Positions 27,705 through 38,226 of a stretch of 64,000 bases of DNA are shown here, piece after piece. The notes beneath the pieces were generated by a model, which saw only the letters and a program-made list of their open reading frames with translations, was not told the DNA's origin and made no database searches. The translations under genes were made by a program, and so were the position numbers. Location: positions 1 to 64,000 of the forward strand of contig NZ_JABSSM010000007.1 in NCBI RefSeq assembly GCF_013214165.1, in the 5' to 3' direction. Source of the DNA: Shewanella sp. (lineage in GTDB: Bacteria; Pseudomonadota; Gammaproteobacteria; Enterobacterales; Shewanellaceae). Position 1 is the first letter of the stretch; every line of letters starts with the position of its first letter.

Positions 27705-28712
27705 TTATTTAATCCAGTTAGAATTACGTCTGGTTAATTTATTCCTCATATAATCCATTGTATAAATGACATGTCTGTTATTTGGCCCTCCATCTAACTT
27801 GATCCGGATATTTGTAATGTCACAGGGCTTAACCTCTGCGTCAAACCATCCCAACTCATTTATTTCACTGGAAAACATACCGTTAAAATCGACGTAATCA
27901 GTTCGTGTTATTGGACGTGATAGAGATTGTAAAATGCAAATTTCCTCCTCTATGTCCTCACTAATATAACCAGCCTTTTTCAAGTAAAACACTGTTGGAC
28001 TAAATAGAGAGAGGTGTGTTTTAATAATATCGTATGAATTTTTATCAATGTGAGCCAATCTATAACAATGAAGTACAAGGTGTCCAAGTAAAGAAGAAAT
28101 GGTTGAATATACATGGGCATATTTGTAGTTTTTAAGGATTATAGCAACTTCTTCTTCGCTATAGTTTTCATATAACGATTTCAGATAAATCACCACATCA
28201 GCCCACTCAATAGTGGATGATTCTCCGTCATGCCTATGAAAGATTACTTGTTTATTTGCATGGTCATGGTCCCAGCGTTTGAAATTAATTTTATCTAGGC
28301 ATATTTTTATGTTTTCATCTGGTACTTTTTGAGGTTCCGATATCATATTAAATAAAACAGAAACCAAATAATTAATTTCTGCCGTTATCATTTCAATAGT
28401 TCTAGTATCCTGCAAATGACATAACTGGCGCTCAACTGATCTTGAGTTTTCTGCAATTTGCAGCTCACTTTCTTCGCGAGAACTCCTGATTTGAAAATAC
28501 AAAAAAACTATCGTAAAAAATGTGATTATTGGGGTTAATAAACCACCAACATATGTACTAAAGTTCGCCCAATCTTGAGTCTTATTAGAAAGGCCACCAT
28601 GGCCAAACTGGTAGACATAAGAAAGCACAATTGGAGAGATTAAAAAAATCGAGCTAATAATCACAATACGCTTAAATTTTTTGGTTTTCTTTTTCATACC
28701 AATATAGCCCAT
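27705..28712 (-). CDS. Putative phage abortive-infection membrane protein
   Basis: A 335-residue protein with two N-terminal transmembrane segments: residues ~14-33 (IVIISSIFLISPIVLSYVY) and ~48-72 (FSTYVGGLLTPIITFFTIVFLYFQI). The second, with a preceding WANFSTYVGG, is followed by a charged coiled coil (SREESELQIAENSRSVERQ). This layout is shared by proteins annotated as putative phage abortive infection (AbiC-like) proteins. The C-terminal ~220 residues are soluble without catalytic motifs that I recognise. The gene is far more AT-rich than its neighbours, stands alone, lacks a good ribosome binding site, and lies between two copies of a dispersed repeat: signs of recent acquisition. An antiviral role is inference. 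Confidence 0.6.
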   Translation of the reverse strand: MGYIGMKKKTKKFKRIVIISSIFLISPIVLSYVYQFGHGGLSNKTQDWANFSTYVGGLLTPIITFFTIVFLYFQIRSSREESELQIAENSRSVERQLCHLQDTRTIEMITAEINYLVSVLFNMISEPQKVPDENIKICLDKINFKRWDHDHANKQVIFHRHDGESSTIEWADVVIYLKSLYENYSEEEVAIILKNYKYAHVYSTISSLLGHLVLHCYRLAHIDKNSYDIIKTHLSLFSPTVFYLKKAGYISEDIEEEICILQSLSRPITRTDYVDFNGMFSSEINELGWFDAEVKPCDITNIRIKLDGGPNNRHVIYTMDYMRNKLTRRNSNWIK

Positions 28713-28896
28713 TATTTCATAAAATCGTCAGCGATTTAGTTAATTGACATTGATTGTATCACATTGATTTAAAATAATAAATAGCAATACCAAACGATTA
28801 ATAAAACCGACTAAACTGTCAAGATTTTTAAATTTAAAAGGGGTAAGTAGGGCTTAGAGCTATCACTCTAAGACGTACCTGGACAAAAGTTTGTTC

Positions 28897-29010
28897 ACTT
28901 GTTGGATAATAAGTTTCAAATATCTTCTTTGATTGGTTTCATTGGGCTTACTGGGCACTTGCTAGCATACTAAACACCATGGCCTCATTGATATCTACTG
29001 CTTGCAGCAG
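28897..29010 (+). repeat. Dispersed ~115-bp repeat, copy B
   Basis: Second copy, from acttgttggataataagttt to actgcttgcagcag. It is more diverged from A and C than they are from each other. It lies between the Abi-like gene and ybdL, 158 bases upstream of the ybdL start. Confidence 0.72.
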
Positions 29011-29187
29011 GTACTGTGCATGGATGCTGCACTTGCAACCCAAATAGCGACCCCAATATCGACAAAAAAAGGCCGTGTTTGACTCGCTTATTTTACTAAT
29101 ATCAAATTAAGGTAATTTAGAATAAGATTAGATTGCAGAGAAAAAAAACTGACAAACCAGAGTGGTTTAACTACGGAGAGAGTCCTA

Positions 29188-30342
29188 TTGAGTACCTTAG
29201 AATTTAGCAGTAAATTACCGAATATTGGCACCAGCATATTTACGTATATGACAGGGCTGGCAAACCAATACAAGGCCATTAACCTCTCTCAAGGCTTCCC
29301 TGAGTTTGATGCCCCGAAACGGTTAAAGCAAGGCTTGGCCAAATACTGCGAGCTAGGTTTTAATCAGTACGCTCCCTCCTCTGGACTGGCACCACTACAA
29401 ACTCAAATTGCCTCCCTCATCGAGCGTCAATACGCCGTAGATGTCAATCCAAATGATACGATAACCGTGACGTCGGGAGCGACCGAAGCCTTGTTTGTCG
29501 CCATTCAGGCCATCACTCATCCAGGCGACGAAATAATCATCTTCGATCCGGCCTATGATTCCTATGAGCCCGCCATTGAACTGGCCGGAGGCCGTGCGGT
29601 ACATATCGCAATGCAGGCGCCGGATTATGCCATAAACTGGCAACAGGTCGCGGCCGCGATCAGCGACAACACCCGCGGGATTATTATCAATACGCCCCAT
29701 AATCCCAGCGCAAAAACGTTAAAACAAGCTGATTTTGATGAATTAAAAGCACTGGTGCTCAAGCATGATCTGCTGATAATAAGTGATGAGGTATATGAAC
29801 ATATCACCTTTGGTAACACGCCCCACATCAGTGTATTAGGCGATGCTGAACTTTTTCCGCGCGCTTTCGTGATCTCCAGTTTTGGCAAGACGTTTCATTG
29901 CACTGGCTGGAAGATGGGGTACTGCGTAGCCCCCCGGATGCTGACACAAGAGTTTAGGAAGATTCACCAATATGTCACCTTTTCAAGCTTCACCCCAGCG
30001 CAACTGGCGTTAACAGATATGCTGGCCGAAGAGCCTGAACATATCACAGCACTCGCATCTTTTTATCAACACAAGAGAGACGTGCTCGTTAATGCGCTGC
30101 AAAATAGCCGTTTTAGGATTTTACCCAGCGAAGGCACCTACTTTTTACTGCTAGATTACTCTGAGATCTCAACACTAGACGACATGTCATTTTGTGAGTA
30201 TCTCGTCAAAGAGGTTGGCGTAGCGGCCATCCCACTGAGCGTGTTTTACCAAACAGCCCCGGCTGATAAAGTCATTCGCTTATGCTTTGCCAAAGAGGAT
30301 AAAACATTGCAGCAAGCCGGTGAAAAACTATCTGCTTTGTAG
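29188..30342 (+). CDS. ybdL: Methionine aminotransferase YbdL-like
   Basis: A 384-residue fold-type I PLP aminotransferase close to E. coli YbdL: INLSQGFPEFDAP, the QYAPSSGLAPLQ segment, NTPHNPSAK, and the PLP Lys in SSFGKTFHCTGWKMGY (about K234). YbdL prefers methionine, histidine and phenylalanine as amino donors. The start is TTG (29188), supported by GGAGAG 8-13 bases upstream. It is flanked by repeat copies B and C and appears to be an insertion in the holC-valS neighbourhood. Base composition is ordinary compared with the neighbouring Abi-like gene. Confidence 0.87.
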   Translation: MSTLEFSSKLPNIGTSIFTYMTGLANQYKAINLSQGFPEFDAPKRLKQGLAKYCELGFNQYAPSSGLAPLQTQIASLIERQYAVDVNPNDTITVTSGATEALFVAIQAITHPGDEIIIFDPAYDSYEPAIELAGGRAVHIAMQAPDYAINWQQVAAAISDNTRGIIINTPHNPSAKTLKQADFDELKALVLKHDLLIISDEVYEHITFGNTPHISVLGDAELFPRAFVISSFGKTFHCTGWKMGYCVAPRMLTQEFRKIHQYVTFSSFTPAQLALTDMLAEEPEHITALASFYQHKRDVLVNALQNSRFRILPSEGTYFLLLDYSEISTLDDMSFCEYLVKEVGVAAIPLSVFYQTAPADKVIRLCFAKEDKTLQQAGEKLSAL

Positions 30343-30371
30343 TGAGCAGAATTCACTATTGATATTGACTC

Positions 30372-30487
30372 ACTTGTCGGATAACAAGTTTCAAATATCT
30401 TTTTAAGTTGAGTTCATGGTACTGGTTTTGTTGTTTGATTAGGTTTATAAATGCCATAGCTTCATTGGGGGTTATTGCTTGCAGCAG
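30372..30487 (+). repeat. Dispersed ~115-bp repeat, copy C
   Basis: Third copy, from acttgtcggataacaagttt to attgcttgcagcag, 30 bases after the ybdL stop and in the same orientation as A and B. On the minus strand it reads open as LLQAITPNEAMAFINLIKQQ, whereas A and B have a stop in the same frame after LLQA..., so the shared sequence may be the fossil end of a coding region. Confidence 0.75.
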
Positions 30488-30873
30488 TGCCGTGCAGGGT
30501 CTCGTATGTTCCAGACATACATTAGACATTTCCTATCTCCCTATAGGTCAGATTCACCAATGTCGTGATCACAAGGTCAGAGATGCTCCCTACATCTCAA
30601 GACATTTCCCATATCTCTATGGGTCAGCGTGGGGAATGCCTGAGTGATATCTGGAGTATCGCAGGCCCTATAATTAGGTCAGATTCACAAATGCCGTGGT
30701 GACAGGGATGTCATAGAACGGCCTTGTTTCGGAAAATCGCAGCCGCGTTCACACCCTGTTATTACTCTCTTCGATTTGGCTTTTCTCTATATGACAAACA
30801 AGCAGCTGGACATAGATGAGATAGAACACTCGCTCTAACTCAAAAGATATTAAAACTGAACAAATGCGATTCA

Positions 30874-30938
30874 CCACGGAGAAAGGCAACAGTTCAAGCC
30901 TTTGGAGACCTTCATCTTTACCTCTATGTTCTCCGTGG
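30874..30938. repeat. Inverted repeat of the cacggag type
   Basis: ccacggagaa (30874-30883) and ttctccgtgg (30929-30938) are exact complements separated by 45 bases. Similar CACGGAG inverted pairs are common intergenic repeats in gammaproteobacteria. Confidence 0.5.
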
Positions 30939-30986
30939 AAGCGTAGCACTTCTGATATTACGCTTGGACAAAGTTATGCCTGTCCC

Positions 30987-31007
30987 GTCTTTTGTCTTTT
31001 GTCTTTT
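30987..31007 (+). repeat. gtctttt heptamer, three copies
   Basis: Three exact tandem copies of gtctttt. It is another 7-base period repeat, without TAG phasing on this strand. Confidence 0.55.
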
Positions 31008-31098
31008 CCTACCAATGTAAACCCGAACAGGCCAAGAACATGCTCATTAGAAGCTAGAACACAGTAATTAGCTTAGTCCGCATGGGTGTTACACCAAT

Positions 31099-31186
31099 TA
31101 AAAGATCGGACCGGCATATCTTTTGTACTTTAGCGCATCCTCTAATCTGGCCTTTAGTTATCACCATTTAATGGCTTAGTTGAGAA
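31099..31186 (+). repeat. 88-bp direct repeat, copy 1
   Basis: Starts taaaagatcggaccggcat and ends gacttagttgaga-like. By eye it differs from copy 2 (31479-31566) at about four of 88 positions. It contains a short hairpin, aaaagat / atctttt. Confidence 0.85.
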
Positions 31187-31478
31187 TGGCAAATAAGACT
31201 TCAACTCAAGAGTTCCTGTGCCTCCAAACCCCTTCGCTTTTAATACACAAGTGCAGACGCGGCTATGACCTTCGGAAACAGGGATGTTTTCGTAGAGCTT
31301 ACATGGACGTATTTACAGCGTGTCATAGAAGTGTCAGCACATCGCCCACCGCAGGTGTTAGATAACCAGAAGGGTTAACTTACAAATTCACGATCAAGTA
31401 ACTGGAAATCTCACGCTGGTCGATAACGTTCCATAGTCCCATCCTGAACTACAAGCATGTAGGAAACGCCATAGGGAG

Positions 31479-31566
31479 TAAAAGATCGGACCGGCATATC
31501 TTTTATACTTTAGCGCCTCCTCTAATCAGGCCTTTAGTTATCACCATTTAATGACTTAGTTGAGAA
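31479..31566 (+). repeat. 88-bp direct repeat, copy 2
   Basis: Second copy, 380 bases after the first and same orientation, ending 168 bases before holC. It may carry the native holC upstream sequence, with copy 1 made by duplication or by an element leaving or entering. Confidence 0.85.
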
Positions 31567-31733
31567 GCGATGAGTAAAAATATCGGTTAACGCTAAAGCA
31601 AGGTTCATCAGTCAATTTGACGTTTACATCAACAAAAAATCGCTGAACACTGGCAGCGACTCTGGTTTAACGCATAGGTTTTGGTGTAAAATCTCTCCCT
31701 TCGACAGCCATTTAAGCCTAACTGATCCCAACT

Positions 31734-32204
31734 ATGCCAAATGCCCTATTTTACGTGATGCCCGATGAGGCTAACAGCCCCACCGAGGCGGCGCAGCAGG
31801 TACATAGATTAGCCTGTGAGCTTGCACAGAATGCCTATGCAAGTCAGCAACTGGTTTATATCCATACCCAAGATAGAGAACAGGCTTATGCTGTCGATGA
31901 ATTGTTATGGCAATTTGAGCCCAATTCTTTTGTGCCCCATAACCTCAAGGGGGAAGGCCCGCTCACGGGGGCACCGGTGGAAATCGGTTTCGATAGCTTG
32001 GGGCCCAATAAAAATCGTCATCTTCTGATTAATCTTGCAGACCAAGTACCCTCATTTGCGGTAAACTTTGGCCATATTATCGATTTCGTTGCCAATGATA
32101 CTGGCCACAAGACGATCGCACGCGATCGTTACCGCCAGTATAAGAGTCTTGGAGTGACATTAAACACTCAAGACTTAGCGAAACAACCACTTAATTTTGT
32201 TTGA
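31734..32204 (+). CDS. holC: DNA polymerase III chi subunit
   Basis: A 156-residue chi subunit of the clamp loader, which contacts single-strand binding protein. Family features: a Rossmann-like start (MPNALFYVM), LACELAQNAYASQQLVYIHTQ, DELLWQFEPNSFVPHNL, and the ending RYRQYKSLGVTLNTQDL. It lies 15 bases upstream of valS as in most gammaproteobacteria. The usual upstream gene pepA is replaced by repeat-rich sequence. Confidence 0.9.
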   Translation: MPNALFYVMPDEANSPTEAAQQVHRLACELAQNAYASQQLVYIHTQDREQAYAVDELLWQFEPNSFVPHNLKGEGPLTGAPVEIGFDSLGPNKNRHLLINLADQVPSFAVNFGHIIDFVANDTGHKTIARDRYRQYKSLGVTLNTQDLAKQPLNFV

Positions 32205-32219
32205 GAAATACTAGCTCCT

Positions 32220-35135
32220 ATGGAAAAAACATATAACCCGCAGTCTATAGAACAGTCTCTTTACCAAAGCTGGGAAGAGAAAGGTTACTTCAAGCCACAT
32301 GGCGACGAGTCCAAAGGCAACTATTGCATCATGATCCCGCCACCCAATGTGACGGGTAGTCTGCATATGGGTCACGCCTTCCAAGATACTATTATGGATA
32401 CTCTGACTCGTTATCAGCGTATGAAGGGTAAAAACACCCTTTGGCAGGTAGGTACGGATCACGCGGGTATTGCGACTCAGATGTTGGTTGAGCGCAAGTT
32501 GGCAGCCGAAGAGGGCAAGACTCGTCACGATCTTGGCCGCGATAAGTTTATCGATAAAATCTGGGACTGGAAGAAAGAGTCCGGGGGCACTATCACTAAG
32601 CAGCTGCGTCGTCTTGGCGCCTCTGTGGATTGGGATCGCGAACGTTTCACCATGGACGAAGGCATGTCTGAAGCGGTTCAGGAAGTGTTCGTTCGCTTGT
32701 ATGAAGATGATCTGATCTACCGTGGTAAGCGCCTGGTTAACTGGGATCCGGCCCTGCATACGGCGATCTCAGATCTCGAAGTCGAGAACAAAGAGAAGCA
32801 AGGCAGCATGTGGCATTTCCGCTACCCACTGGCCGATGGCGCCTTGACTAGCGACGGTAAAGACTATTTAGAAGTGGCCACCACTCGTCCTGAAACCATA
32901 CTCGGTGACAGCGCCGTCGCGGTTCACCCCGATGATGAGCGTTATGCATCCTTGGTCGGCAAGTTTATCCTGCTGCCCATAGTTAACCGTCTTATCCCTA
33001 TCGTTGCCGACGATTATGTCGACATGGATTTCGGTACAGGTTGTGTGAAGATAACGCCTGCTCACGACTTTAACGATTACGAAGTCGGTAAGCGTCATGC
33101 CTTGCCCATGTACAACATCTTAACTTTCGATGCGGCTATCCGTAGCTCGGCCGAAGTGGTTAACACAGATGGCACCAGCAATACCGAGTTAGATAGCAGC
33201 CTGCCCGAGCGTTATGCTGGTCTGGATCGTTTCAAGGCTCGTACGGCAATCATCGCAGAATTTGACACCCTAGGACTACTGGGCAAGATAGATCCACACG
33301 GATTAAAAGTGCCTTATGGCGATCGCTCCGGCGTGGTTATCGAGCCATTACTCACCGATCAATGGTACGTGTCGGTTGCCCCTATGGCGAAGACTGCCAT
33401 GGAAGCGGTCGATAACGGCGATATTAAGTTCGTGCCCCAGCAGTACGAGAACATGTACAACTCCTGGATGCGTGATATTAACGATTGGTGTATCTCACGC
33501 CAACTCTGGTGGGGACACAGGATCCCGGCCTGGTACGACGAGGCGGGTAAGGTCTACGTTGGCCGCGACGAAGCCGAAGTACGTGCTAAGCATAAGCTTG
33601 ATGACTCGGTCGTGTTACGCCAAGACAAGGATGTACTCGATACCTGGTTTAGCTCGGCGCTGTGGACCTTCTCGACCCTTGGCTGGCCGAAGAACACCGA
33701 AGAGCTTAAAGCCTTCCACCCAACCGATGTATTGGTCACTGGCTTCGACATCATCTTCTTCTGGGTTGCCCGCATGATCATGATGACCATGCACTTCATC
33801 AAAGATGAAAATGGCAAGCCACAGGTTCCCTTTAAGACCGTTTACGTGACCGGACTCATTCGTGATGAAGTCGGTAATAAGATGTCTAAATCTAAGGGCA
33901 ACGTACTGGATCCGTTAGACATGATCGACGGCATCGATCTTGAGTCACTAGTGACCAAGCGTACCGCTAACCTGATGCAGCCAAAACTGGCTGCAAAAAT
34001 CGAGAAGAGCACACGTAAAGAATTCGCCGATGGCATTGAAGCGCACGGTACCGATGCCCTGCGTTTCACTTTAGCGTCTATGGCATCCACTGGCCGTGAT
34101 ATCAGCTGGGACATGAAGCGTCTCGACGGTTACCGCAGCTTCTGTAACAAGATCTGGAACGCCTCACGCTATGTGTTGATGAACACAGAAGTGCAGTCAG
34201 AAGATCAAGACAGCAATGTCGCAGGCGAGCCATTAGATTGCGGTCAAATCTTAGTCGACGGTAAGCCGGGCGACATGGAGTTGTCTCTTGCGGATCGCTG
34301 GATCATAGGCCTGTTTAACCAAACCGTTAAAGCCTTCGATGAGCACATGGAGAACTACCGTTTCGACCTAGCGGCAAACACCATCTATGAGTTCACCTGG
34401 AACCAGTTCTGTGACTGGTACTTAGAGCTGACGAAACCTGTGATGCAGACTGGCACCGAGGCTCAGAAGCGTGGTACCCGTCATACACTAGTCACTGTAC
34501 TCGAGCAGATGCAGCGTCTGATGCATCCTATGATGCCTTATATCACAGAGACTATCTGGAAACGCGTACAGCCCCTAGCTGGCGTTACCGGCGACACGCT
34601 TATGTTGGCGCAGTTCCCTGAATATCAGGCCGATAAGGTCGATGACAGCGCGATGGAAGATCTCGAGTGGGTTAAGCAGGTCATCATTGCGGTACGTAAC
34701 ATCCGCGCCGAGCTCAACATTGCCCCGTCTAAGCCGCTTAATGCCCTGCTACGCGGCGTCAGTGAGCAAGACAAGGCTCGTCTAGAAGAAAACCAAACCT
34801 TCTTCAAGACCTTGGCTAAGCTCGAGTCCATGACGATTCTCAGCGACGACGAGACGGCACCTATGTCCACCACTCAGTTGATTGGTGACATGGAGCTGCT
34901 TATCCCTATGGCGGGTCTTATCGATGTGGCTAAAGAAGTCGCCCGTATCGACAAGCTTCTCGAGAAGGCGGCCGCTGAGTTTGCGCGCATAGAAGGTAAG
35001 CTGTCTAACTCAGGTTTCGTGGCGAAAGCCCCGGCAGCCGTGATTGACAAAGAGCGTGCTAAGCAAGTCGGATATCAACGCGATATCGACAAGCTAACCG
35101 AGCAGAAAGCTGAATTGGCTAAGCTGGAAGGCTAG
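32220..35135 (+). CDS. valS: Valyl-tRNA synthetase
   Basis: A 971-residue class I aminoacyl-tRNA synthetase charging tRNA-Val. Motifs: HIGH as [12 protein letters not shown] near residue 40, the tryptophan-rich WWGHRIPAW segment, the KMSKS loop as [13 protein letters not shown] near residue 555, the editing domain between them ([10 protein letters not shown]), and a C-terminal coiled coil that binds tRNA. Length fits the ~950-residue bacterial form. It is downstream of holC in one operon and is ended by a strong terminator. Confidence 0.97.
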   Translation: MEKTYNPQSIEQSLYQSWEEKGYFKPHGDESKGNYCIMIPPPNVTGSLHMGHAFQDTIMDTLTRYQRMKGKNTLWQVGTDHAGIATQMLVERKLAAEEGKTRHDLGRDKFIDKIWDWKKESGGTITKQLRRLGASVDWDRERFTMDEGMSEAVQEVFVRLYEDDLIYRGKRLVNWDPALHTAISDLEVENKEKQGSMWHFRYPLADGALTSDGKDYLEVATTRPETILGDSAVAVHPDDERYASLVGKFILLPIVNRLIPIVADDYVDMDFGTGCVKITPAHDFNDYEVGKRHALPMYNILTFDAAIRSSAEVVNTDGTSNTELDSSLPERYAGLDRFKARTAIIAEFDTLGLLGKIDPHGLKVPYGDRSGVVIEPLLTDQWYVSVAPMAKTAMEAVDNGDIKFVPQQYENMYNSWMRDINDWCISRQLWWGHRIPAWYDEAGKVYVGRDEAEVRAKHKLDDSVVLRQDKDVLDTWFSSALWTFSTLGWPKNTEELKAFHPTDVLVTGFDIIFFWVARMIMMTMHFIKDENGKPQVPFKTVYVTGLIRDEVGNKMSKSKGNVLDPLDMIDGIDLESLVTKRTANLMQPKLAAKIEKSTRKEFADGIEAHGTDALRFTLASMASTGRDISWDMKRLDGYRSFCNKIWNASRYVLMNTEVQSEDQDSNVAGEPLDCGQILVDGKPGDMELSLADRWIIGLFNQTVKAFDEHMENYRFDLAANTIYEFTWNQFCDWYLELTKPVMQTGTEAQKRGTRHTLVTVLEQMQRLMHPMMPYITETIWKRVQPLAGVTGDTLMLAQFPEYQADKVDDSAMEDLEWVKQVIIAVRNIRAELNIAPSKPLNALLRGVSEQDKARLEENQTFFKTLAKLESMTILSDDETAPMSTTQLIGDMELLIPMAGLIDVAKEVARIDKLLEKAAAEFARIEGKLSNSGFVAKAPAAVIDKERAKQVGYQRDIDKLTEQKAELAKLEG

Positions 35136-35195
35136 AAGAAGCGTTGAGTTCCTAGGAGCGAGAGCCTAGGAACAAGCATTTTTGACTAACACTAG

Positions 35196-35226
35196 AAAGG
35201 GCTGTCATCGTGACAGCCCTTTTTGT
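35196..35226 (+). terminator. Rho-independent terminator of valS
   Basis: agggctgtca tcg tgacagccct is a perfect 10-base stem with a 3-base loop followed by five Ts. Confidence 0.95.
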
Positions 35227-35242
35227 TATCACAGCCATCGTT

Positions 35243-35265
35243 GTAGGACCGGCTTCAGCCGGGAG
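35243..35265. repeat. REP-like unit near the amrS 3' end
   Basis: gtaggaccggcttcagccgg (from 35243) is the same family as the pair at 9983-10071. Part of it extends into the stretch coding the C-terminus of amrS on the other strand. Confidence 0.7.
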
Positions 35266-36418
35266 AGGTGCCTATCGAAATCGGGATCCTATTTCTGCCG
35301 AAATGCTCACAGGGACCATCGAAACGTCCTGGTATTTGGGTACCGCAATATTGGCACTTGCCGCTGTGATTGAGGTGATACTCGCCTAACTCGTACCAGT
35401 CTCGATTGATGACCAACTGATGACATGACGGGCAGTAACTGCTGCCGCCATCTGTGTCATGGATATTGCCGGTATAGACATAGTTGAGCCCCTGCGCCAG
35501 GGCAATTTCTCTGGCCCGCATCAGAGTCGATGCCGGCGTTCTGGGCTTGTCTAACATATGAAAGTCGGGATGAAAGGCACTGAAATGCAGGGGAACATCA
35601 TGACCTAAGTTATCGGCTATCCACCTGGTTTGTTGCTCCAGTTCTTTGACTGAGTCGTTTTCATCGGGGATCAAGAGTGTGGTTATCTCGAACCAGACTT
35701 TAGTTTCATGCTTAAGATAGAGCAAGGTATCGAGTACATCGCTGAGATTTCCGCTACATATCTTGTGATAGAAGTCTTGAGTAAAACCTTTCAGATCCAC
35801 ATTGGCCGCGTCCATATAGCGATAAAACTCGATCCTGGGCTCGGGGCAGATATAACCCGCTGTCACCGCCACAGAATTAATCCCCAGCTCATGACAGGCC
35901 TGAGCCACATCGATGGCATATTCGAGGAAGATAACCGGATCGTTATAGGTGAAGGCGATGCTCCGACAACCCATGCGCTTGGCCGTGACCGCCAATGATT
36001 CCGGACTGGCGCTCGAGCCTAAGGTATCGAACTCACGTGACTTACTGATGTCCCAGTTCTGACAGAACTTACAACAGAGGTTACAACCTGCGGTGCCAAA
36101 AGAAAGTACAGAACTGCCGGGATAGAAATGATTCAGGGGTTTCTTCTCGATGGGATCGATACAGAAGCCACTGGAGCGTCCATAGCTGGTGAGCTTAATC
36201 TGATTATCTATGTTTTGGCGCACGAAACAGACCCCGCGCTTGCCCTCGCGCAGTTGACAATGTCTGGGACATAAATCGCATTGCACCCTACCATCGTCCA
36301 GCCGATGCCAGTACTTGGTTGTTACAGTACTGGCTTGTGCAATATTAGTCTGTCCAACATTGCTATTAACACGATTAGTTTCACCTGTATTGGTACTCGA
36401 TTTAGACATCATCAGCAT
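35255..36418 (-). CDS. amrS: AmmeMemoRadiSam system radical SAM enzyme
   Basis: A 387-residue radical SAM protein of the AmrS family. The cluster motif is CNLCCKFC (C112, C116, C119 by this numbering). An N-terminal Cys-rich segment (CDLCPRHCQLREGKRGVC) and a C-terminal ribbon (CPSCHQL and CQYCG) may bind further metal. AmrS occurs with AmrB (Memo) and AmrA (AMMECR1), both encoded 2.2-3.6 kb away, separated by a chemoreceptor gene. The reaction of the trio is not established. A partial second copy lies at 38395-38611. The C-terminal codons run into a REP-like element, so the end may have been altered. Confidence 0.9.
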   Translation of the reverse strand: MLMMSKSSTNTGETNRVNSNVGQTNIAQASTVTTKYWHRLDDGRVQCDLCPRHCQLREGKRGVCFVRQNIDNQIKLTSYGRSSGFCIDPIEKKPLNHFYPGSSVLSFGTAGCNLCCKFCQNWDISKSREFDTLGSSASPESLAVTAKRMGCRSIAFTYNDPVIFLEYAIDVAQACHELGINSVAVTAGYICPEPRIEFYRYMDAANVDLKGFTQDFYHKICSGNLSDVLDTLLYLKHETKVWFEITTLLIPDENDSVKELEQQTRWIADNLGHDVPLHFSAFHPDFHMLDKPRTPASTLMRAREIALAQGLNYVYTGNIHDTDGGSSYCPSCHQLVINRDWYELGEYHLNHSGKCQYCGTQIPGRFDGPCEHFGRNRIPISIGTSPG

Positions 36419-36492
36419 GTGTCCAGCTTGGCCTATACTTAAAGCCTAGTTTAAAAACTTGACTCAGGTATCAGCAAGCTGAGAAAGCTGGC

Positions 36493-38226
36493 TTAATCTA
36501 TCCGGTAACGCTCAACTTCCATCCGCATAGATTCGGCTAGGCTGACCAGCTCACGCGTGGCGAGATTACTCTGCTCCGCACCTGCGGCGGTCTGATCGGA
36601 AATATCACTGATATTGATGATGTTTTGATTTATCTCCTCGGTAACCGAACTTTGCTGCTCAGAGGCGGTGGCGATCTGGGCATTCATGGCTGTGATCTGT
36701 TCGACGCTGGCGATTATTTGTCGCAGAACATCGCCGGCATGCCGAGATTTATCCACGCTCAGCTGTGCCTGCTCGGTGCCACGATCCATCATCACCATTG
36801 AGTCTCGACTTCCTTGCTGTATGCGTTGGATCATCTGCTGTATTTCTTCGGTGGCATCCTGCGTTCGCTTGGCCAAGGTGCGAACCTCATCCGCCACCAC
36901 GGCAAAACCCCGTCCCTGCTCACCGGCACGGGCTGCCTCTATCGCGGCATTGAGCGCCAATAAATTGGTCTGCTCGGAGATCCCCTGGATCACATCCACC
37001 ACGCCGCCAACTTCATCGGAATGACGTTCTAGGAGTTTCATCGACTCGGTTGCCTGTTCCATTTCCAGGGATAGGGTCTCGATCATGCTGATGCTCTCCT
37101 CCACCACAGACTGACCATTGACGGCGGCAGCATCGGCCTCCACCGAGGCAGTCTCCGCCGCAGCGGCGCTCTGGGCAACCTCTCTCACCGTCGCGGTCAA
37201 CTCATTGATCGCCGTGGCAATCAATTGTGTCTGTAGCTGTTGTTCGACCACATTCCTCTGAGTCTGGGTCGCCACCACAGCGTTTTCTTCGGCCGAACTG
37301 GATAACTTAACCGTCGACAGGTGAGTGTTTTCGATTGCCTGCTGGAATCCCGCCGCAATGGCATCGACCGTGATAGCAATATGGGTAAATTCATCGTCTC
37401 CCCCAAGATTGATGCGCCGAGTCAGATCGCCGTTCGCTATCGCATTGGCGGTATTTTCCAGCTGGGTGACAGCATGACTCATGCGTCTGATGATCAGCGT
37501 CGAGCCTAGGGTGATAAGGACGATACTGACACCGGAAAATAGCAAGACTAACAGGGTGAAGGCGGCAATATTCTCTTGGGAGCGGGTGAACATTTTTTCC
37601 CCCTCCGCTATCTGCAATTCCTCAAACTCTTCGGCTGCGGCTCTTATGTTGGCAAACGGTGGATTAACCTGTGTCAACAATAACCGCTCCGAGTCTTCAT
37701 AGTCCCCACGCTGCAGCGCTGCCAGTGCAGGCACAAAGCCTGTCGTGCTGATGTCGTCAAGCCCGAAGGCCAGACGATTTATCAAGACTTTTTCTTCGGC
37801 GTCTAATGAGGCGGTGAGCAACTTCTCATCGACGATATAATGCAGCGCGTCGAGGGATGCTTGCACCGCCCGCACATGCCTATCTAGCGAGTGGTCATGC
37901 ATGGCCGCAGACTTAGTGCTAGGATCATGTTGAAAAGCCAGCAATAGCTCGCCACGCGCGTTGCCTAACTCGTCAAGAAGCTTACCGATATTGATACTGT
38001 GCTCCATGCCTTGGGTGTATAGCTCCTCGATGGAAGCTCCCGACTCTTCCATGCCGGAAATGCCTTTATAGCCTAAAAAAATGAATGCAATGACCGTCAA
38101 TAGCACTATCGCTTGCAGCTGAAATCTAATCGACTTCATCCGCTGTAGCGGGCCAGAAGTTTTATTGTGACCCACTGCGACGCTAGCATTGGCTCTCTCT
38201 GCCTTAATGGCTAAGACTACTGACAT
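36493..38226 (-). CDS. Methyl-accepting chemotaxis protein
   Basis: A 577-residue chemoreceptor. A transmembrane segment near residues 36-56 ([19 protein letters not shown]) is followed by a ~150-residue four-helix periplasmic sensor, a second segment near 215-237, a HAMP domain, and a long cytoplasmic coiled coil. The coiled coil has the conserved hairpin [20 protein letters not shown] and ends [18 protein letters not shown]. The sensor is of the 4HB/TarH type, which often binds small organic molecules. No other chemotaxis genes are near. It sits between amrS and the amrS relic, and seems to have come in with the duplication of that locus. Confidence 0.9.
   Translation of the reverse strand: MSVVLAIKAERANASVAVGHNKTSGPLQRMKSIRFQLQAIVLLTVIAFIFLGYKGISGMEESGASIEELYTQGMEHSINIGKLLDELGNARGELLLAFQHDPSTKSAAMHDHSLDRHVRAVQASLDALHYIVDEKLLTASLDAEEKVLINRLAFGLDDISTTGFVPALAALQRGDYEDSERLLLTQVNPPFANIRAAAEEFEELQIAEGEKMFTRSQENIAAFTLLVLLFSGVSIVLITLGSTLIIRRMSHAVTQLENTANAIANGDLTRRINLGGDDEFTHIAITVDAIAAGFQQAIENTHLSTVKLSSSAEENAVVATQTQRNVVEQQLQTQLIATAINELTATVREVAQSAAAAETASVEADAAAVNGQSVVEESISMIETLSLEMEQATESMKLLERHSDEVGGVVDVIQGISEQTNLLALNAAIEAARAGEQGRGFAVVADEVRTLAKRTQDATEEIQQMIQRIQQGSRDSMVMMDRGTEQAQLSVDKSRHAGDVLRQIIASVEQITAMNAQIATASEQQSSVTEEINQNIINISDISDQTAAGAEQSNLATRELVSLAESMRMEVERYRID

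Larger units (their letters stand above)
30343..31733. other. 1.4-kb gene-free region rich in repeats
   Basis: No convincing gene was found; the short open frames here have no family features. The region holds repeat copy C, internal repeats of the type taggtcagattcac, a long inverted pair (ccacggagaa / ttctccgtgg), a heptamer repeat (gtctttt x3) and two 88-bp direct repeats. holC normally follows pepA; pepA is not here, so this segment marks a rearrangement breakpoint. Confidence 0.6.

Noticed and set aside
27262-30487. Integron attC sites around the cassette-like genes
   Set aside because: The repeats lack paired RYYYAAC / GTTRRRY ends, the genes are in opposite orientations, and no integrase is visible.
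30343-31733. Several 60-80 codon frames as genes
   Set aside because: They run through repeats, lack ribosome binding sites and show no domain; they read as non-coding debris.
32211-32759. 182-codon frame antisense to valS
   Set aside because: Entirely inside valS, which is intact and conserved.
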